Origin: Marinospirillum sp031581385
GTDB lineage: Bacteria > Pseudomonadota > Gammaproteobacteria > Pseudomonadales > Halomonadaceae
Direction: 5' to 3'
NCBI RefSeq assembly: GCF_044810985.1
Contig: NZ_CP085242.1
Span: 2,108,001 to 2,172,000 of the forward strand
DNA: 64,000 bases
Shown: positions 51,116 to 60,903 of the stretch, in pieces
Layout: each line of letters starts with the position of its first letter
Numbering within the stretch: position 1 is the stretch's first letter
The notes under the pieces: model-generated
Told to the model about the DNA's origin: nothing
The model's input: the letters and a program-made list of their open reading frames with translations, nothing else
Databases searched by the model: none
Program-made: the position numbers and the translations under genes

Positions 51116-52929
51116 GGTTCTACTCCTGTTTCCTTGGCTTCATCATCAACCAGCTGCCTGATTTCCTGTCGATCCAGAGTCAGCTGGTCAGAGTTGTCTT
51201 CCAGCTTGGGCAACAAGAGGGTATGCACGGCATCAATCAGGTTTCTGCTGATATCACTGACATAGGATTCATCATTCATGATGGAGGTCGCCACTCTGGC
51301 CTCAATACGACGATGACGAATCATTTCATCCAGATCATCAATCAGCTGACGACTGGACTTCTCCAGAGACACCCTAAGCGCATCCAGTGACAAAGCGGTG
51401 ACATCTTCTGGGTTGGCTTGGAGGAGTTGACGCAATTCGCGCAACAGACGCGCCAGTTGCAGACGTATCAGGTCGTAGCGTTCGCGGATGGCCGGATTGC
51501 CTGACAGCCCATGGCGGCTGAGGTTTTTATGCAGGTGCTTCATTCCCTTTACGGCTTCCACCAGATTGCGGCTGGCCTGGCGCAGAATATAAAGGTCTTC
51601 ACTGGCACTTTGCGTGGATTCACCAGCCTGGGCCTTGGCAATGAAGTCGACAATATCACTGTGCAGGCTTTTTATTTTTTCCTCGTAATAATCATCAACA
51701 TCCACTGGAAAAATCTTGCGGGTGTATTTGACTTCCTCACTGAGAGAAGCCTTTGAATCGATGACGGAACGCTTCAGGCTTACACCATGCGCCAGCAGGC
51801 CATAGGCGTTGTCAAACAGGTGCTTCACTTCCTTGCGCACGGCATTGACGGCTGTTTCCGGTGTTTCCAGAGCTTCCGGATAAAGATACTGGGGAACTTC
51901 GGCAGATTTTTTCTGATAGGTGATCCGCGTCACCAGCAGGTTGGACAGGGGCTTCACAAAAGGGGCCAGCAGGCACACACCCAGGACATTGAAGAGACTG
52001 TGAAAAAGAGCCAGCTTCAGCAAATAATCCTGATCCCCGATGCCAAGCAGGAAAGCCCCCCGATCAACCAGCCAGGCCAGTTGGCCGATAAAGGCAATCG
52101 CCACCGTAGCCGTCAGAACATTGAAAAGCACGTGGGAAGCCGCCAGACGCTTGCCACCCAGGTTGGATGCAAAGGCACCCAGGATAATCGTCACTGTGCT
52201 GCCCAGGTTGGCCCCGATGGCCAGAGCCAAAGCGTTTTCATAATTCACTTGACCGGCTGAAAGGGCAGTGATGATAATCAGCAGGCTGGCATGACTGGAC
52301 TGCATGATGACCGTAATCAGCATACCGATCAGGGTATAAACCACCAGGCCCAAAAAGCCGGGCAGCGCATAGGCGCTCAGGTCAAAATTGCCCTGAAAGG
52401 CATCAAAGCCTTCCTTCATGTAGTGGATGCCCAGAAACAGAAAGGCAAAACCCAGCAGCAGATTGCCAAAACCCTTCAGGGCTTTGCTTTTCTGCATGAT
52501 CAACACCATGCCGAAAATCAGACCCGGCATGGCATAGGCCGCTATATCCACTTTCAGGCCCAGACCGGCAATCAGCCAAGCCCCCGTGGTGGTGCCGATA
52601 TTGGCCCCCATGATGATGCCAATACCCGCTGCCAGAGTGATCATTTCGGCACTGACAAAGGAAACGGTAATCAGGGAGACCAGCGAGCTGGATTGCATGG
52701 CTGTGGTGCTGAGCATGCCGAAGGTGAGGCTTTTCCACAAACGATCGGTGGATTTGCGCAGCAGGGTTTCCAGGGTGCCGCCAGTAAAGGTTTTGAAGCC
52801 TTCTTCCAGGCACAGCATGCCAAACATGAAAAGAGCAACCCCGGCTGCAATTCCCATGAAATCAGAACTGGCCCAGAGGGCATAACCCAGCAGGAGCAGT
52901 ACCAGAGGCAGGGTGAATCTTTTCAACAT
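51112..52929 (-). CDS. Na/Pi cotransporter family protein with PhoU-like domain
   Basis: 605 residues from the ATG at 52929. The N-terminal half has about ten helices with the two inverted Na/Pi repeats: SSSLVSLITVSFVSA and MGANIGTTTGAW in the first, VIMQSSHASLLIIITALS and IGANLGSTVTI in the second. The C-terminal 230 residues are helical and PhoU-like. A GTG 14 codons upstream would give a longer form, but LKRFTLPLVLLLLGYALW is the usual family N-terminus. Transports phosphate with sodium, direction uncertain. Confidence 0.88.
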   Translation of the reverse strand: MLKRFTLPLVLLLLGYALWASSDFMGIAAGVALFMFGMLCLEEGFKTFTGGTLETLLRKSTDRLWKSLTFGMLSTTAMQSSSLVSLITVSFVSAEMITLAAGIGIIMGANIGTTTGAWLIAGLGLKVDIAAYAMPGLIFGMVLIMQKSKALKGFGNLLLGFAFLFLGIHYMKEGFDAFQGNFDLSAYALPGFLGLVVYTLIGMLITVIMQSSHASLLIIITALSAGQVNYENALALAIGANLGSTVTIILGAFASNLGGKRLAASHVLFNVLTATVAIAFIGQLAWLVDRGAFLLGIGDQDYLLKLALFHSLFNVLGVCLLAPFVKPLSNLLVTRITYQKKSAEVPQYLYPEALETPETAVNAVRKEVKHLFDNAYGLLAHGVSLKRSVIDSKASLSEEVKYTRKIFPVDVDDYYEEKIKSLHSDIVDFIAKAQAGESTQSASEDLYILRQASRNLVEAVKGMKHLHKNLSRHGLSGNPAIRERYDLIRLQLARLLRELRQLLQANPEDVTALSLDALRVSLEKSSRQLIDDLDEMIRHRRIEARVATSIMNDESYVSDISRNLIDAVHTLLLPKLEDNSDQLTLDRQEIRQLVDDEAKETGVEP

Positions 52930-52967
52930 CAGCTCAGCATCCTTGTAGTTCTTGTTATCGAGTTGAC

Positions 52968-53804
52968 TCACTCACTGTCGAGGAACAACTTGGGCTCCAC
53001 ACGAGCCGTATTCAGGCTCATCGTCCAGTGTAGATGAGGGCCGGTGGATCGACCAGTGGTGCCTACCTGGCCAATGACCTGACCCGCTTCTACCCGGTCA
53101 CCGATTTGCAGATCCACAAACTCATGCATATGGCAGTACATACTGGTCATGCCCTGGCCATGGTCAATCACCAGGGTTTTGCCATTAAAAAAGTAATGGT
53201 TTTTTGCCACGACCTTGCCGGGTAAAGCGGCCTGGATAGGCGTTCCCTGGGGTGCGGCAATATCCAGCCCCGAATGTGGGTTGCGGGGTTCGCCATTGAA
53301 CACCCGGCGAAAACCAAACAGGCTGGAATAACGACCTTCCAGAGGCTTGACCACTTTTTCCGGCAGGGGCTCAGAGACAGGGCGAAAGTGATTCATGGCT
53401 CCCCTGAGTTCAGGCAGCTCTCGCCTGTATCGGGCCAGATCTTCATCCGAGAGGGCAACGTATTCATAGTCCACGTCCAGATGCTGGGCCGGGTACTCCT
53501 TGTTGCTCACGCTGAAATCCAGGGCCAGATCACCATCCCGGGTTCGCCAGTAGGCTTGGGTGTCGCCAGGCTTCTGACTGAGAGGAATGCCAACCCAGGC
53601 GTACCAGCTGCCATTTTTACGGGCCGTATAAACACGCTCTTCCTGGAAATAGACATGCGGCGGGGCCTCACTGCGTTGCGGCACTTCCAGTATCGCAATC
53701 CCTCCGGGAACCCTGGATTCGCGGGGCCAGAACTCAGCTTGAACCTGGCTGGCAGAAAACAGCAGGATCAGGCAGATCAACAGCAGGCGTGGAGTCGACA
53801 ACAT
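52968..53804 (-). CDS. M23 family metallopeptidase (LytM domain), periplasmic
   Basis: 278 residues with a signal peptide (about 1-23, ending VQA) and an N-terminal Ig-like region. The C-terminal LytM domain holds HSGLDIAAP (first His and Asp), YCHMHE and GPHLHW, the zinc ligands and catalytic His. All are present, so endopeptidase activity on peptidoglycan cross-bridges is expected. The cotransporter GTG candidate overlaps its stop. Confidence 0.92.
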   Translation of the reverse strand: MLSTPRLLLICLILLFSASQVQAEFWPRESRVPGGIAILEVPQRSEAPPHVYFQEERVYTARKNGSWYAWVGIPLSQKPGDTQAYWRTRDGDLALDFSVSNKEYPAQHLDVDYEYVALSDEDLARYRRELPELRGAMNHFRPVSEPLPEKVVKPLEGRYSSLFGFRRVFNGEPRNPHSGLDIAAPQGTPIQAALPGKVVAKNHYFFNGKTLVIDHGQGMTSMYCHMHEFVDLQIGDRVEAGQVIGQVGTTGRSTGPHLHWTMSLNTARVEPKLFLDSE

Positions 53805-53841
53805 AAATTTTCTCGGTTGTTAAAAGATTAACAGCATCGCA

Positions 53842-55218
53842 CTAGCCCGTGCGCTGGGTACTGCTGTGTTGAACGCGGCAATCCAGTTCACCTGTGGCCA
53901 GTTGTACCTGTATTCGATCACCAGGGCCAACTTCTTCTGCCGAACGCAAAACCTGACCCTCTTGATTCCTGGCCAGGGCATAACCGCGTGCCAGGGTTTG
54001 CAGGGGACTGATTGCCTGCAAACGGGTCGCCAGGTTCTGCAGCTTTTCCTGCCGATGGCTCAGGCTTTGCTCGCAGGCTCTGGCAGTGCGCTGCTTCAGC
54101 TCAGCCAGTCTTTGCTGATGACGGGCCACCTGACGCTGGGGAGAGGTGGCCTGCAAGCGCCCTTGCAAACCCGTGAGTTGCAGGCGTATCTGCTCCAGGC
54201 GTCTTTGTGGCTGCTGGGCGATCAAACGCTGGTAAAGCCGGGTCAGAGTCTGGGTTCGGGCTTCCAGAACTCTTTGCGGATTTGCCGCTCTGAGCGACAG
54301 GCTGTCCAGATGCTGCTGCTCACGCCGCAAATAACTGGCCATGGCATGACTGAATCGACCTGACAGGGAATTGAGCTGTTCCATCAGGGTTTCTGCATCA
54401 GGGCTGACCGCTTCGGCAGCCGCCGAAGGTGTCGGTGCTCTCAGATCACTGACAAAATCCACCAGCGAAAAATCCGTTTCATGCCCCACACCGGTCACCA
54501 CCGGCATGCCACTGGCCGCCACCATTCTTGCCAGGGTTTCATCATTAAACGCCTGCAGGTCTTCCAGACTGCCGCCGCCGCGTGCCAGAAGCAGCACTTG
54601 TGGCTGACCATGATACTGGGCCTGCGCCAGAGCACGACGCAAGGCCGCTGGCGCTTCAGCTCCCTGCACCTGAGCCGGGTAAAGCAAGACCTCAGCCAGG
54701 GGCCAGCGACGTTTGAGTACTTGCAGGATATCGCGCAAAGCCGCGCCCTGCTCGGAAGTCACCACCCCGATTCTTTGCGGAAAGGCCGGCAGTGAGCGTT
54801 TGTGTTCCGGGTTGAAAAGCCCTTCGGCCTGCAGCTTTTTTTTCAGGGCTTCCAGCCGCGCCAGCAGATCCCCTTCACCACTCAGACGCAACTCCTGAAC
54901 CAGCAGCTGATACTGCCCCCGACCTTCATAAAGACTGACCTGGCCGCGCAACTGCAACTGATCGCCATTCTTGGGCTGATGCAGCGCCAGCTGATTGCGA
55001 CCGGCAAACATGACACAGCTGACCTGGGCGCGGGCATCCTTGAGGGTGAAGTACCAGTGCCCCACGGCGGACGCCATGAAGTTGGACACTTCGCCCTCCA
55101 CCCAGACCTGGGCCAGGCCCTGCTCCAGTAAAGCTTTGGCTTTACCGTTCAGCTGGCTGACACTCAAGCTGGCTGTCAGCTTGCTATCATCGCCGGCCTG
55201 AAAAAAAGATTGTGGCAT
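53842..55218 (-). CDS. xseA: Exodeoxyribonuclease VII large subunit
   Basis: 458 residues (E. coli 456). N-terminal OB fold (VSQLNGKAKALLEQGL, VWVEGEVSNF, WYFTLKDARAQVSCVMF), then the catalytic region with RIGVVTSEQGAALRDI, LLARGGGSLEDL, VTGVGHETDFSLVDFVSDLRAPTPSAAAE (shown in parts), a long coiled coil and the C-terminal LARGYAL segment. Degrades single-stranded DNA with XseB, which is not in the window. Confidence 0.95.
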   Translation of the reverse strand: MPQSFFQAGDDSKLTASLSVSQLNGKAKALLEQGLAQVWVEGEVSNFMASAVGHWYFTLKDARAQVSCVMFAGRNQLALHQPKNGDQLQLRGQVSLYEGRGQYQLLVQELRLSGEGDLLARLEALKKKLQAEGLFNPEHKRSLPAFPQRIGVVTSEQGAALRDILQVLKRRWPLAEVLLYPAQVQGAEAPAALRRALAQAQYHGQPQVLLLARGGGSLEDLQAFNDETLARMVAASGMPVVTGVGHETDFSLVDFVSDLRAPTPSAAAEAVSPDAETLMEQLNSLSGRFSHAMASYLRREQQHLDSLSLRAANPQRVLEARTQTLTRLYQRLIAQQPQRRLEQIRLQLTGLQGRLQATSPQRQVARHQQRLAELKQRTARACEQSLSHRQEKLQNLATRLQAISPLQTLARGYALARNQEGQVLRSAEEVGPGDRIQVQLATGELDCRVQHSSTQRTG

Positions 55219-55224
55219 TTCCGC

Positions 55225-55809
55225 TTACAGACCTATGAAACGCGCCACCGGCATACCGGCAGCCTGGGCCAGAATACCCACCAGCACATTGGACAGCAGG
55301 TTGATGCCCAGAAAAACAAAGATGGGGGAGAGATCCAGCCCACCCAGGCTGGGGATGAACTTGCGCACCGGTGCCAGCAAAGGTTCAATCAACTGATACA
55401 CCAGCAGTGCACCGGGATGACTGGCCTGGGGGGCCACCCAGCTGAGGATGATGGAAATGATCAGGGCAAAGAAGTACAGATCCAGAATGGTTTTGACAAC
55501 CCCGGCGACACCCCCGACCAAAACACTGCCGATGCCTGCGGGCTGCCCGCTGATCTGCAAGGCCAGAAAAATGCCCAGGGCTTTTAACAGCACGGCCAGC
55601 AGCAAACTGGCCGAATCCAGCCGCCCCATGGGACGCAAAACCGCCTGCATCGGCAGTACAACCGGATTGGTTGCTTTGACGATGCCCTGGGTAATCGGAT
55701 TGAAGTAATCGGCCTTACTCAGGTGCATCAAAAAACGCAGCACCACGATAAACGTCGCCAGGTGAAACAGCAGTTGTATAAAAGAAGCCATTCCCGAACC
55801 CATACCCAT
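55225..55809 (-). CDS. yggT: YggT family membrane protein
   Basis: 194 residues with two YGGT repeats, each a pair of helices: the first repeat about 9-110, with NPITQGIVKATNPVVLPM, and the second about 110-190 with a similar YQLIEPLLAPVRKFIP. Found in the yggS-proC-yggT order, as here. The molecular role is unclear; it has been linked to osmotic tolerance and division-site functions in other bacteria. Confidence 0.9.
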   Translation of the reverse strand: MGMGSGMASFIQLLFHLATFIVVLRFLMHLSKADYFNPITQGIVKATNPVVLPMQAVLRPMGRLDSASLLLAVLLKALGIFLALQISGQPAGIGSVLVGGVAGVVKTILDLYFFALIISIILSWVAPQASHPGALLVYQLIEPLLAPVRKFIPSLGGLDLSPIFVFLGINLLSNVLVGILAQAAGMPVARFIGL

Positions 55810-55882
55810 AAATATCTCCGCTTGTTGAAATCATTCTGGTTATTCTACGTCAGCCAGGCCAGAAGGTCAGTTAATACCCGGC

Positions 55883-56722
55883 TTATTGCGTGCCCTTGAG
55901 CTCTTCCGCCAGCTCCTGTGCGCGTCGGGCAGCAGCCTGGGCCGCTTCTTCCACCAGTTTACGCAGCCCCTGATCTTCAAAGCTCTGGATGGCCTGAGCC
56001 GTGGTGCCCCCCGGCGAAGTCACCTTCGCCCTGAGTTGTGCCGGGCTGTCTTCTGTTCCCAGAAGCATTTTACCGGCCCCAAAAGCGGTATTTTCAGCCA
56101 GCTTCAAGGCCATATCCGCAGGCAGGCCCAGTTTTTCCCCAGCGGCGGCCAGAGCCTCCGTAAACAGGAAATAATAAGCCGGACCGGAACCCGATACGGC
56201 GGTCACCGCTTCCAGCAGGCTTTCTTCTTCCACCCAGAAGGCCTGACCCACGGCTTCACTGATTTGCTGCACCCAGCCACGCTGCTCTTCATTAACTTCA
56301 GGTGTGGCAAACAGGCCCGCCACCCCGGCCCCCAACAGGGAAGGCGTGTTGGGCATGGAACGCACCAGAGGCAACTTACCGCCCAGCCAGGTCTGCAGGG
56401 TGTCACAGGTCAGGCCGGCAGCAATGCTGACCACCAGGGGTTTATGGGTCTGGAAGCTGGACTGCAAAGGCTTGAGTACCTGCTGCATCATCTGGGGCTT
56501 GACGGCCAGAACCACCACCTGGGCTTCAGCAATGGCCTGAGTATTGTCGGTCGTGGTGTTGATGCCGGTTTCTTCTGCCAGGGCTTTCAGCTTTTCTGCA
56601 CCGGGATCAGCGGCCCAGATTTTACTGGCCGGATAGCCCTGTTGAAGCAGCCCACGCAAGATAGCACCGGCCATATTGCCGGCACCGATAAAAGCCACAC
56701 TGGGCGTCGATTTGTTTTGCAT
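55883..56722 (-). CDS. proC: Pyrroline-5-carboxylate reductase
   Basis: 279 residues. N-terminal Rossmann motif FIGAGNMAGAILRGL, central LAVKPQMMQQVL and the C-terminal signature AVSGSGPAYYFLFTEAL through GKMLLGTEDSPAQLRAKVTSPGGTT (shown in parts). Last step of proline synthesis, also relevant to osmoprotection. The ATG at 56722 is chosen because the preceding in-frame residues do not belong to the fold and AAGG lies 8 bp upstream. Confidence 0.95.
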   Translation of the reverse strand: MQNKSTPSVAFIGAGNMAGAILRGLLQQGYPASKIWAADPGAEKLKALAEETGINTTTDNTQAIAEAQVVVLAVKPQMMQQVLKPLQSSFQTHKPLVVSIAAGLTCDTLQTWLGGKLPLVRSMPNTPSLLGAGVAGLFATPEVNEEQRGWVQQISEAVGQAFWVEEESLLEAVTAVSGSGPAYYFLFTEALAAAGEKLGLPADMALKLAENTAFGAGKMLLGTEDSPAQLRAKVTSPGGTTAQAIQSFEDQGLRKLVEEAAQAAARRAQELAEELKGTQ

Positions 56723-56750
56723 TGATTCAGCCTTCTGTTTTAAAGAGGTT

Positions 56751-57446
56751 TTATTGACGGGCACCAAAAATCGCCGTACCGATACGAACCAGGGTACTCC
56801 CTTCGGCAATGGCTGCTTCCAGATCGCCACTCATGCCCATCGACAGGGTATCCAGGCGGGCAGCAGGAAAGGCTGCCTGCAGACGTTTTTGCAAGGCAGC
56901 CATCTGGGCAAAAGTTGCCCGTTGTTGCTGGTAATCATCAGTTGCGGCCGGAATGCACATCAGGCCACGCAACTCCAGATGTGGCAAAACCATGACCTGT
57001 TCCGCCAGTACCAGGGCATCGCTGGCAGCAACCCCTGACTTGCTGGCTTCATCACTGATATTGACCTGAATCAGCACCTGCAAAGGCGGCAGCTTTTCCG
57101 GGCGTTGTTCACTCAGCCGCCGGGCCACCTTGAAACGATCCAGAGTGTGCACCCAGGCAAAATTCTCGGCCAGATCACGGGTTTTATTGGATTGAATGGG
57201 GCCAATAAAATGCCATTCCAGATCCAGGTCGGCCAATTCCTGTTGCTTTTGCAGGCCTTCCTGCAGGTAGTTTTCCCCAAAAGCCTTTTGGCCGGTAGCC
57301 GCAGCTTCGCGAATGGCCGCTGCTGGCTGCTTTTTACTCACCGCCAGAATTTTGACCTGTATTGGGTTTCTAGCAAACTTATGACAGGCTTGCTCTACCT
57401 GTTGGCGAACCTTTGCGATATGCTGGGCAATTACTGATTGCAACAT
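56751..57446 (-). CDS. yggS: PLP homeostasis protein YggS
   Basis: 231 residues, single-domain PLP-binding TIM barrel. KILAVSKKQPAAAIREAA contains the PLP lysine, GENYLQEGLQKQ, WHFIGPIQSNK, and C-terminal LSMGMSGDLEAAIAEGSTLVRIGTAIFG, in parts, are the family blocks. It buffers pyridoxal phosphate. It is upstream of proC (28 bp) and divergent from pilT. Confidence 0.95.
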   Translation of the reverse strand: MLQSVIAQHIAKVRQQVEQACHKFARNPIQVKILAVSKKQPAAAIREAAATGQKAFGENYLQEGLQKQQELADLDLEWHFIGPIQSNKTRDLAENFAWVHTLDRFKVARRLSEQRPEKLPPLQVLIQVNISDEASKSGVAASDALVLAEQVMVLPHLELRGLMCIPAATDDYQQQRATFAQMAALQKRLQAAFPAARLDTLSMGMSGDLEAAIAEGSTLVRIGTAIFGARQ

Positions 57447-57506
57447 CTTGTATACCTTATTTGATTCACCGCTTCTCCCCTGCCAGGGAATTCAGTCAGA
57501 GGTCAG

Positions 57507-58544
57507 TTGATGGATATTACCGAATTGCTCGCCTTCTGCGCAAAGCAGAACGCCTCCGACCTGCATCTTTCTGCAGATCTGCCCCCGATGATCCGGGTTG
57601 ATGGCGATATTCGCCGCGTCAATGTGCCGCCCATGGATCACAAGGAAGTTCACGCGCTGGTTTATGACATCATGAATGACAAGCAGCGCCGTGACTACGA
57701 AGAGTTCATGGAAGTGGATTTTTCCTTTGAGCTTCCGGGTCTGGCCCGCTTCCGGGTCAATGCCTTCAATCACAACCGCGGTGCCGGTGCCGTTTTTCGC
57801 CTGATTCCTTCCAAGGTTTTGACTTTGGACGAGCTGGGCATGGGCGATATTTTTCGCAACCTCTCCATGCTGCCCCGTGGCCTGGTACTGATCACAGGGC
57901 CCACCGGTTCGGGCAAGTCGACCACCCTGGCGGCAATGATTGATTTTGTGAACGAGCGCAAAAATGCCCACATCCTCACCATTGAAGACCCCATTGAATT
58001 TGTCCACGAATCCAAGAAATGCCTGATCAACCAGCGTGAGATTCACCGTGACACCCTGGGCTTTTCCGAAGCCTTGCGCTCGGCCCTGCGCGAAGACCCG
58101 GACATCATTCTGGTCGGTGAGATGCGGGATCTGGAAACCATCCGTCTGGCACTGACAGCCGCAGAAACCGGCCACCTGGTATTTGGCACCCTGCACACCA
58201 CCAGTGCCGCCAAAACCATTGACCGGATCGTGGACGTCTTCCCGGCAGAGGAAAAATCCATGGTGCGCTCCATGCTTTCTGAATCCCTGCAGGGGGTAAT
58301 TTCCCAGATGCTGCTCAAGAAGGAGGGCGGGGGTCGTGTTGCCGCCCATGAAATCATGATCGGCACTGCAGCTATTCGTAACCTGATTCGTGAAGACAAG
58401 ATTGCCCAGATGTACTCAGCCATCCAGACAGGGGCCACTCACGGCATGCAGACCATGGATCAGTCTCTGAAACAGCTGCTGACCAAGGGTTTGATCAGCA
58501 AAGAAGTTGCGCGTGAAAAAGCCAAACAACCGGAAAGTTTTTAA
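57507..58544 (+). CDS. pilT: Type IV pilus retraction ATPase PilT
   Basis: 345 residues. N-terminal PAS-like domain with ASDLHLSA, then the RecA-like ATPase: Walker A GPTGSGKSTT, Asp box with ILTIEDPIEFVH, Walker B ILVGEMRDLETI, His box TGHLVFGTLHTTSA, and the AIRNLIRE retraction motif. It powers pilus disassembly for twitching and DNA uptake. GAGG lies about 7 bp before ATG. pilU follows 3 bp later. Confidence 0.97.
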   Translation: MMDITELLAFCAKQNASDLHLSADLPPMIRVDGDIRRVNVPPMDHKEVHALVYDIMNDKQRRDYEEFMEVDFSFELPGLARFRVNAFNHNRGAGAVFRLIPSKVLTLDELGMGDIFRNLSMLPRGLVLITGPTGSGKSTTLAAMIDFVNERKNAHILTIEDPIEFVHESKKCLINQREIHRDTLGFSEALRSALREDPDIILVGEMRDLETIRLALTAAETGHLVFGTLHTTSAAKTIDRIVDVFPAEEKSMVRSMLSESLQGVISQMLLKKEGGGRVAAHEIMIGTAAIRNLIREDKIAQMYSAIQTGATHGMQTMDQSLKQLLTKGLISKEVAREKAKQPESF

Positions 58545-58547
58545 GCC

Positions 58548-59675
58548 ATGAAATTTACTGACTTCCTCAAACAGATGGCCGAACGCAAGGGTTCGGACTT
58601 GTTCATCACCACCGGCATGATGCCTTCCATGAAGGTGGACGGACAGCTGACACCTCTCACCGAGCAAAAACTCTCACCCGACCAGGCTCGGGAACTGGTG
58701 TTTGGCGTCATGAACCAGGAGCAGAAGGATGAATTCCGTAGCAACAAGGAGTGCAACTTTGCCATCAGCGCACCCGGCATAGGCCGTTTCCGGGTCAGTG
58801 CTTTTTATCAGCGCAACCAGGTGGGCATGGTACTGCGCCGTATCGAGTTTGATATTCCCCAACTGGACACTCTGCGCCTGCCGGAAATCATCAAGGATCT
58901 GGCCATGACCAAGCGTGGCCTCATCCTGTTTGTGGGGGCCACGGGAACCGGTAAATCCACCTCCCTGGCATCCATGATTCAGTACCGCAATGAAAACGCC
59001 CGGGGTCACATCATCAGCATTGAAGACCCTATTGAATTTATTCACCCCCACAAGCAAAGCATCGTCACCCAGCGTGAAGTGGGTATTGATACCGAAAGCT
59101 TTGAGGTGGCCCTGAAAAACACCCTGCGCCAAGCACCGGATGTGATCATGATCGGGGAGGTGCGTAACCGCCAGACCATGGAATACGCCCTGGCTTTTGC
59201 GGAAACCGGCCACCTTTGTTTGGCCACACTGCATGCCAATAACGCAGACCAGGCCCTGGAGCGGGTGATTAATTTTTTCCCCCAGGAAAGCCACAACCAG
59301 GTATTCATGGATCTCTCCCTGAATCTGCGTGGCATCGTTGCCCAGCAACTCTTGCCCACAGTGGATGGCAAGGGGCGCAGAGCAGCCATTGAGGTTCTGC
59401 TGAATACGCCACTGGTCAAGGATATGGTTCGCAAGGGGGATGTGCATCAACTCAAATCCCTGATGAAGAAATCCCGGGAATCCGGCATGCAGACTTTTGA
59501 TCAGGCTTTGTTTGATCTCTACAACCAGGGTGAAATCAGTGAGGAGGATGCTCTGCAGCATGCCGACTCACCCAATGACCTGCGCCTGATGATCAAGCTG
59601 GGCAGTGCCGAAGCGGGCAGTAGCTCGGCAGCCTTTGACAAGGCCGCCAGTAAGTTCAGCCTGGAGGATGACTAG
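58548..59675 (+). CDS. pilU: PilT paralogue PilU
   Basis: 375 residues. Similar layout to PilT: KGSDLFITTG, Walker A GATGTGKSTS, IEDPIEFIH, Walker B MIGEVRNRQTM, ETGHLCLATLHANNA and a longer C-terminal tail with EAGSSSAAFDKAASKFSLEDD. PilU acts only with PilT to give extra retraction force. Its last 20 bp overlap the hemY end on the opposite strand. Confidence 0.96.
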   Translation: MKFTDFLKQMAERKGSDLFITTGMMPSMKVDGQLTPLTEQKLSPDQARELVFGVMNQEQKDEFRSNKECNFAISAPGIGRFRVSAFYQRNQVGMVLRRIEFDIPQLDTLRLPEIIKDLAMTKRGLILFVGATGTGKSTSLASMIQYRNENARGHIISIEDPIEFIHPHKQSIVTQREVGIDTESFEVALKNTLRQAPDVIMIGEVRNRQTMEYALAFAETGHLCLATLHANNADQALERVINFFPQESHNQVFMDLSLNLRGIVAQQLLPTVDGKGRRAAIEVLLNTPLVKDMVRKGDVHQLKSLMKKSRESGMQTFDQALFDLYNQGEISEEDALQHADSPNDLRLMIKLGSAEAGSSSAAFDKAASKFSLEDD

Positions 59676-60903
59676 GCAGGGGCAGCTCCGGCAGCTGGCG
59701 GTGCATGCCCTGCATGGCCAGCTGATTGAAATAGCGGCTTTTATTTTCATCCCCAAGGGCCGCATACAGTCGGCTCATTTCCGCACAAACCTGGTCTTTG
59801 GGTTCCAGCCTTTGGCTGGCCTGAAAATATTCCAGCGCCTTGCCCCATAAACCCAGCTGTTGACTGATCCGGGCCAGAGCATGCAGAAGCACGGCGTCAT
59901 TGGGTCTTTCCTGCAGCCATTTTTCAGCTTCCAGCAGCCGCCGCTTGGGTTCTGCCTCTAGCGGTAAAACACCATACTCGGCAATCAATCGGGGTGACCA
60001 GTGATCTCTGAGCGTGCGTTTCAGCAGCTGTTCCGCTTCAGCGTAACGCTGCTGTTTGATCAGCACCCGACTGTAGGCAAGAACCAGCTCATCTTCCGCT
60101 TTTAAACGGCCCGGCAGGGTTTCCCAGAGTTCCTTGATGGCTTTAAAGCCGCCCTCGGAGGTGGAAGAGGAACGCAAAAGTTCATCAAAGCGCCGCAGGT
60201 AAACCTCGCGCTCCAGTAATTCCAGCTCTTTGCCGGAACAAATCTGGTACTTGCGAAACTCTGGCAAGAGCTGCATCAAAGGCTTCCAGTCAGCCAGAGC
60301 ATAGTGGACTTCTTTCAGTTGCCTCAGTACCAAGGGGTGGTTGGGTACCTTCTGGTGCAGGCGTACCAGGGTGGCCAGGGCCTGTTCATAGTGGCCATGA
60401 TCCAACTGGATACGGGCCTGACTGAAATCAACGGCCAGACTGGCATCCGGCGTGGATTCAGCAGCCGCCTTGAGAAGATTCTCAGCTGTTTCCTCACGTC
60501 CTTCATAGTGGGCGGCCTGAGCGGCAGCCAGATAGTTGATCAGGGGGGCACCGGAATTTTTTGCTGACTTGGCAAGCAGTTTTCTGGCCCGGCGCCAACG
60601 ACCCTCCGCCAGATCCACCAGACCCTTGACGGTGAGTTTCAAGGCCCGCTGGGCCCGGTTGCGCTTATGGCGATCCTTGAGGCCCGCCAGAGGGTGGCTG
60701 AGCCAGCCCAGGAGATTGAACAACCAAGCTGCCGCCAGCCAACTCACCAGAAGTATCACCAGCCCCGTCCAGAAAGACATTTCAATGCTGGTTTTGCCAT
60801 CGGGAAGCACCAGCAGCAGATAGCCGGTGCCCTTCAGTAGTTGTTGCCCCGCCAGTACGGCCAGGGCCAGTATCAGGAGTATAAACAGACCACGCTTTAT
60901 CAT
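59656..60903 (-). CDS. hemY: HemY, inner-membrane TPR protein of the hem operon
   Basis: 415 residues with two N-terminal membrane helices (about 5-24 and 42-64) and a TPR-rich cytosolic or periplasmic body. GLVDLAEGRWRRARKLL and the last helical pairs (ARISQQLGLWGKALEYFQAS) are the HemY_N and TPR features. Despite its name it is not the oxygen-dependent protoporphyrinogen oxidase. It is thought to organise haem synthesis. Its start overlaps hemX by 4 bp. Confidence 0.93.
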   Translation of the reverse strand: MIKRGLFILLILALAVLAGQQLLKGTGYLLLVLPDGKTSIEMSFWTGLVILLVSWLAAAWLFNLLGWLSHPLAGLKDRHKRNRAQRALKLTVKGLVDLAEGRWRRARKLLAKSAKNSGAPLINYLAAAQAAHYEGREETAENLLKAAAESTPDASLAVDFSQARIQLDHGHYEQALATLVRLHQKVPNHPLVLRQLKEVHYALADWKPLMQLLPEFRKYQICSGKELELLEREVYLRRFDELLRSSSTSEGGFKAIKELWETLPGRLKAEDELVLAYSRVLIKQQRYAEAEQLLKRTLRDHWSPRLIAEYGVLPLEAEPKRRLLEAEKWLQERPNDAVLLHALARISQQLGLWGKALEYFQASQRLEPKDQVCAEMSRLYAALGDENKSRYFNQLAMQGMHRQLPELPLPSHPPG

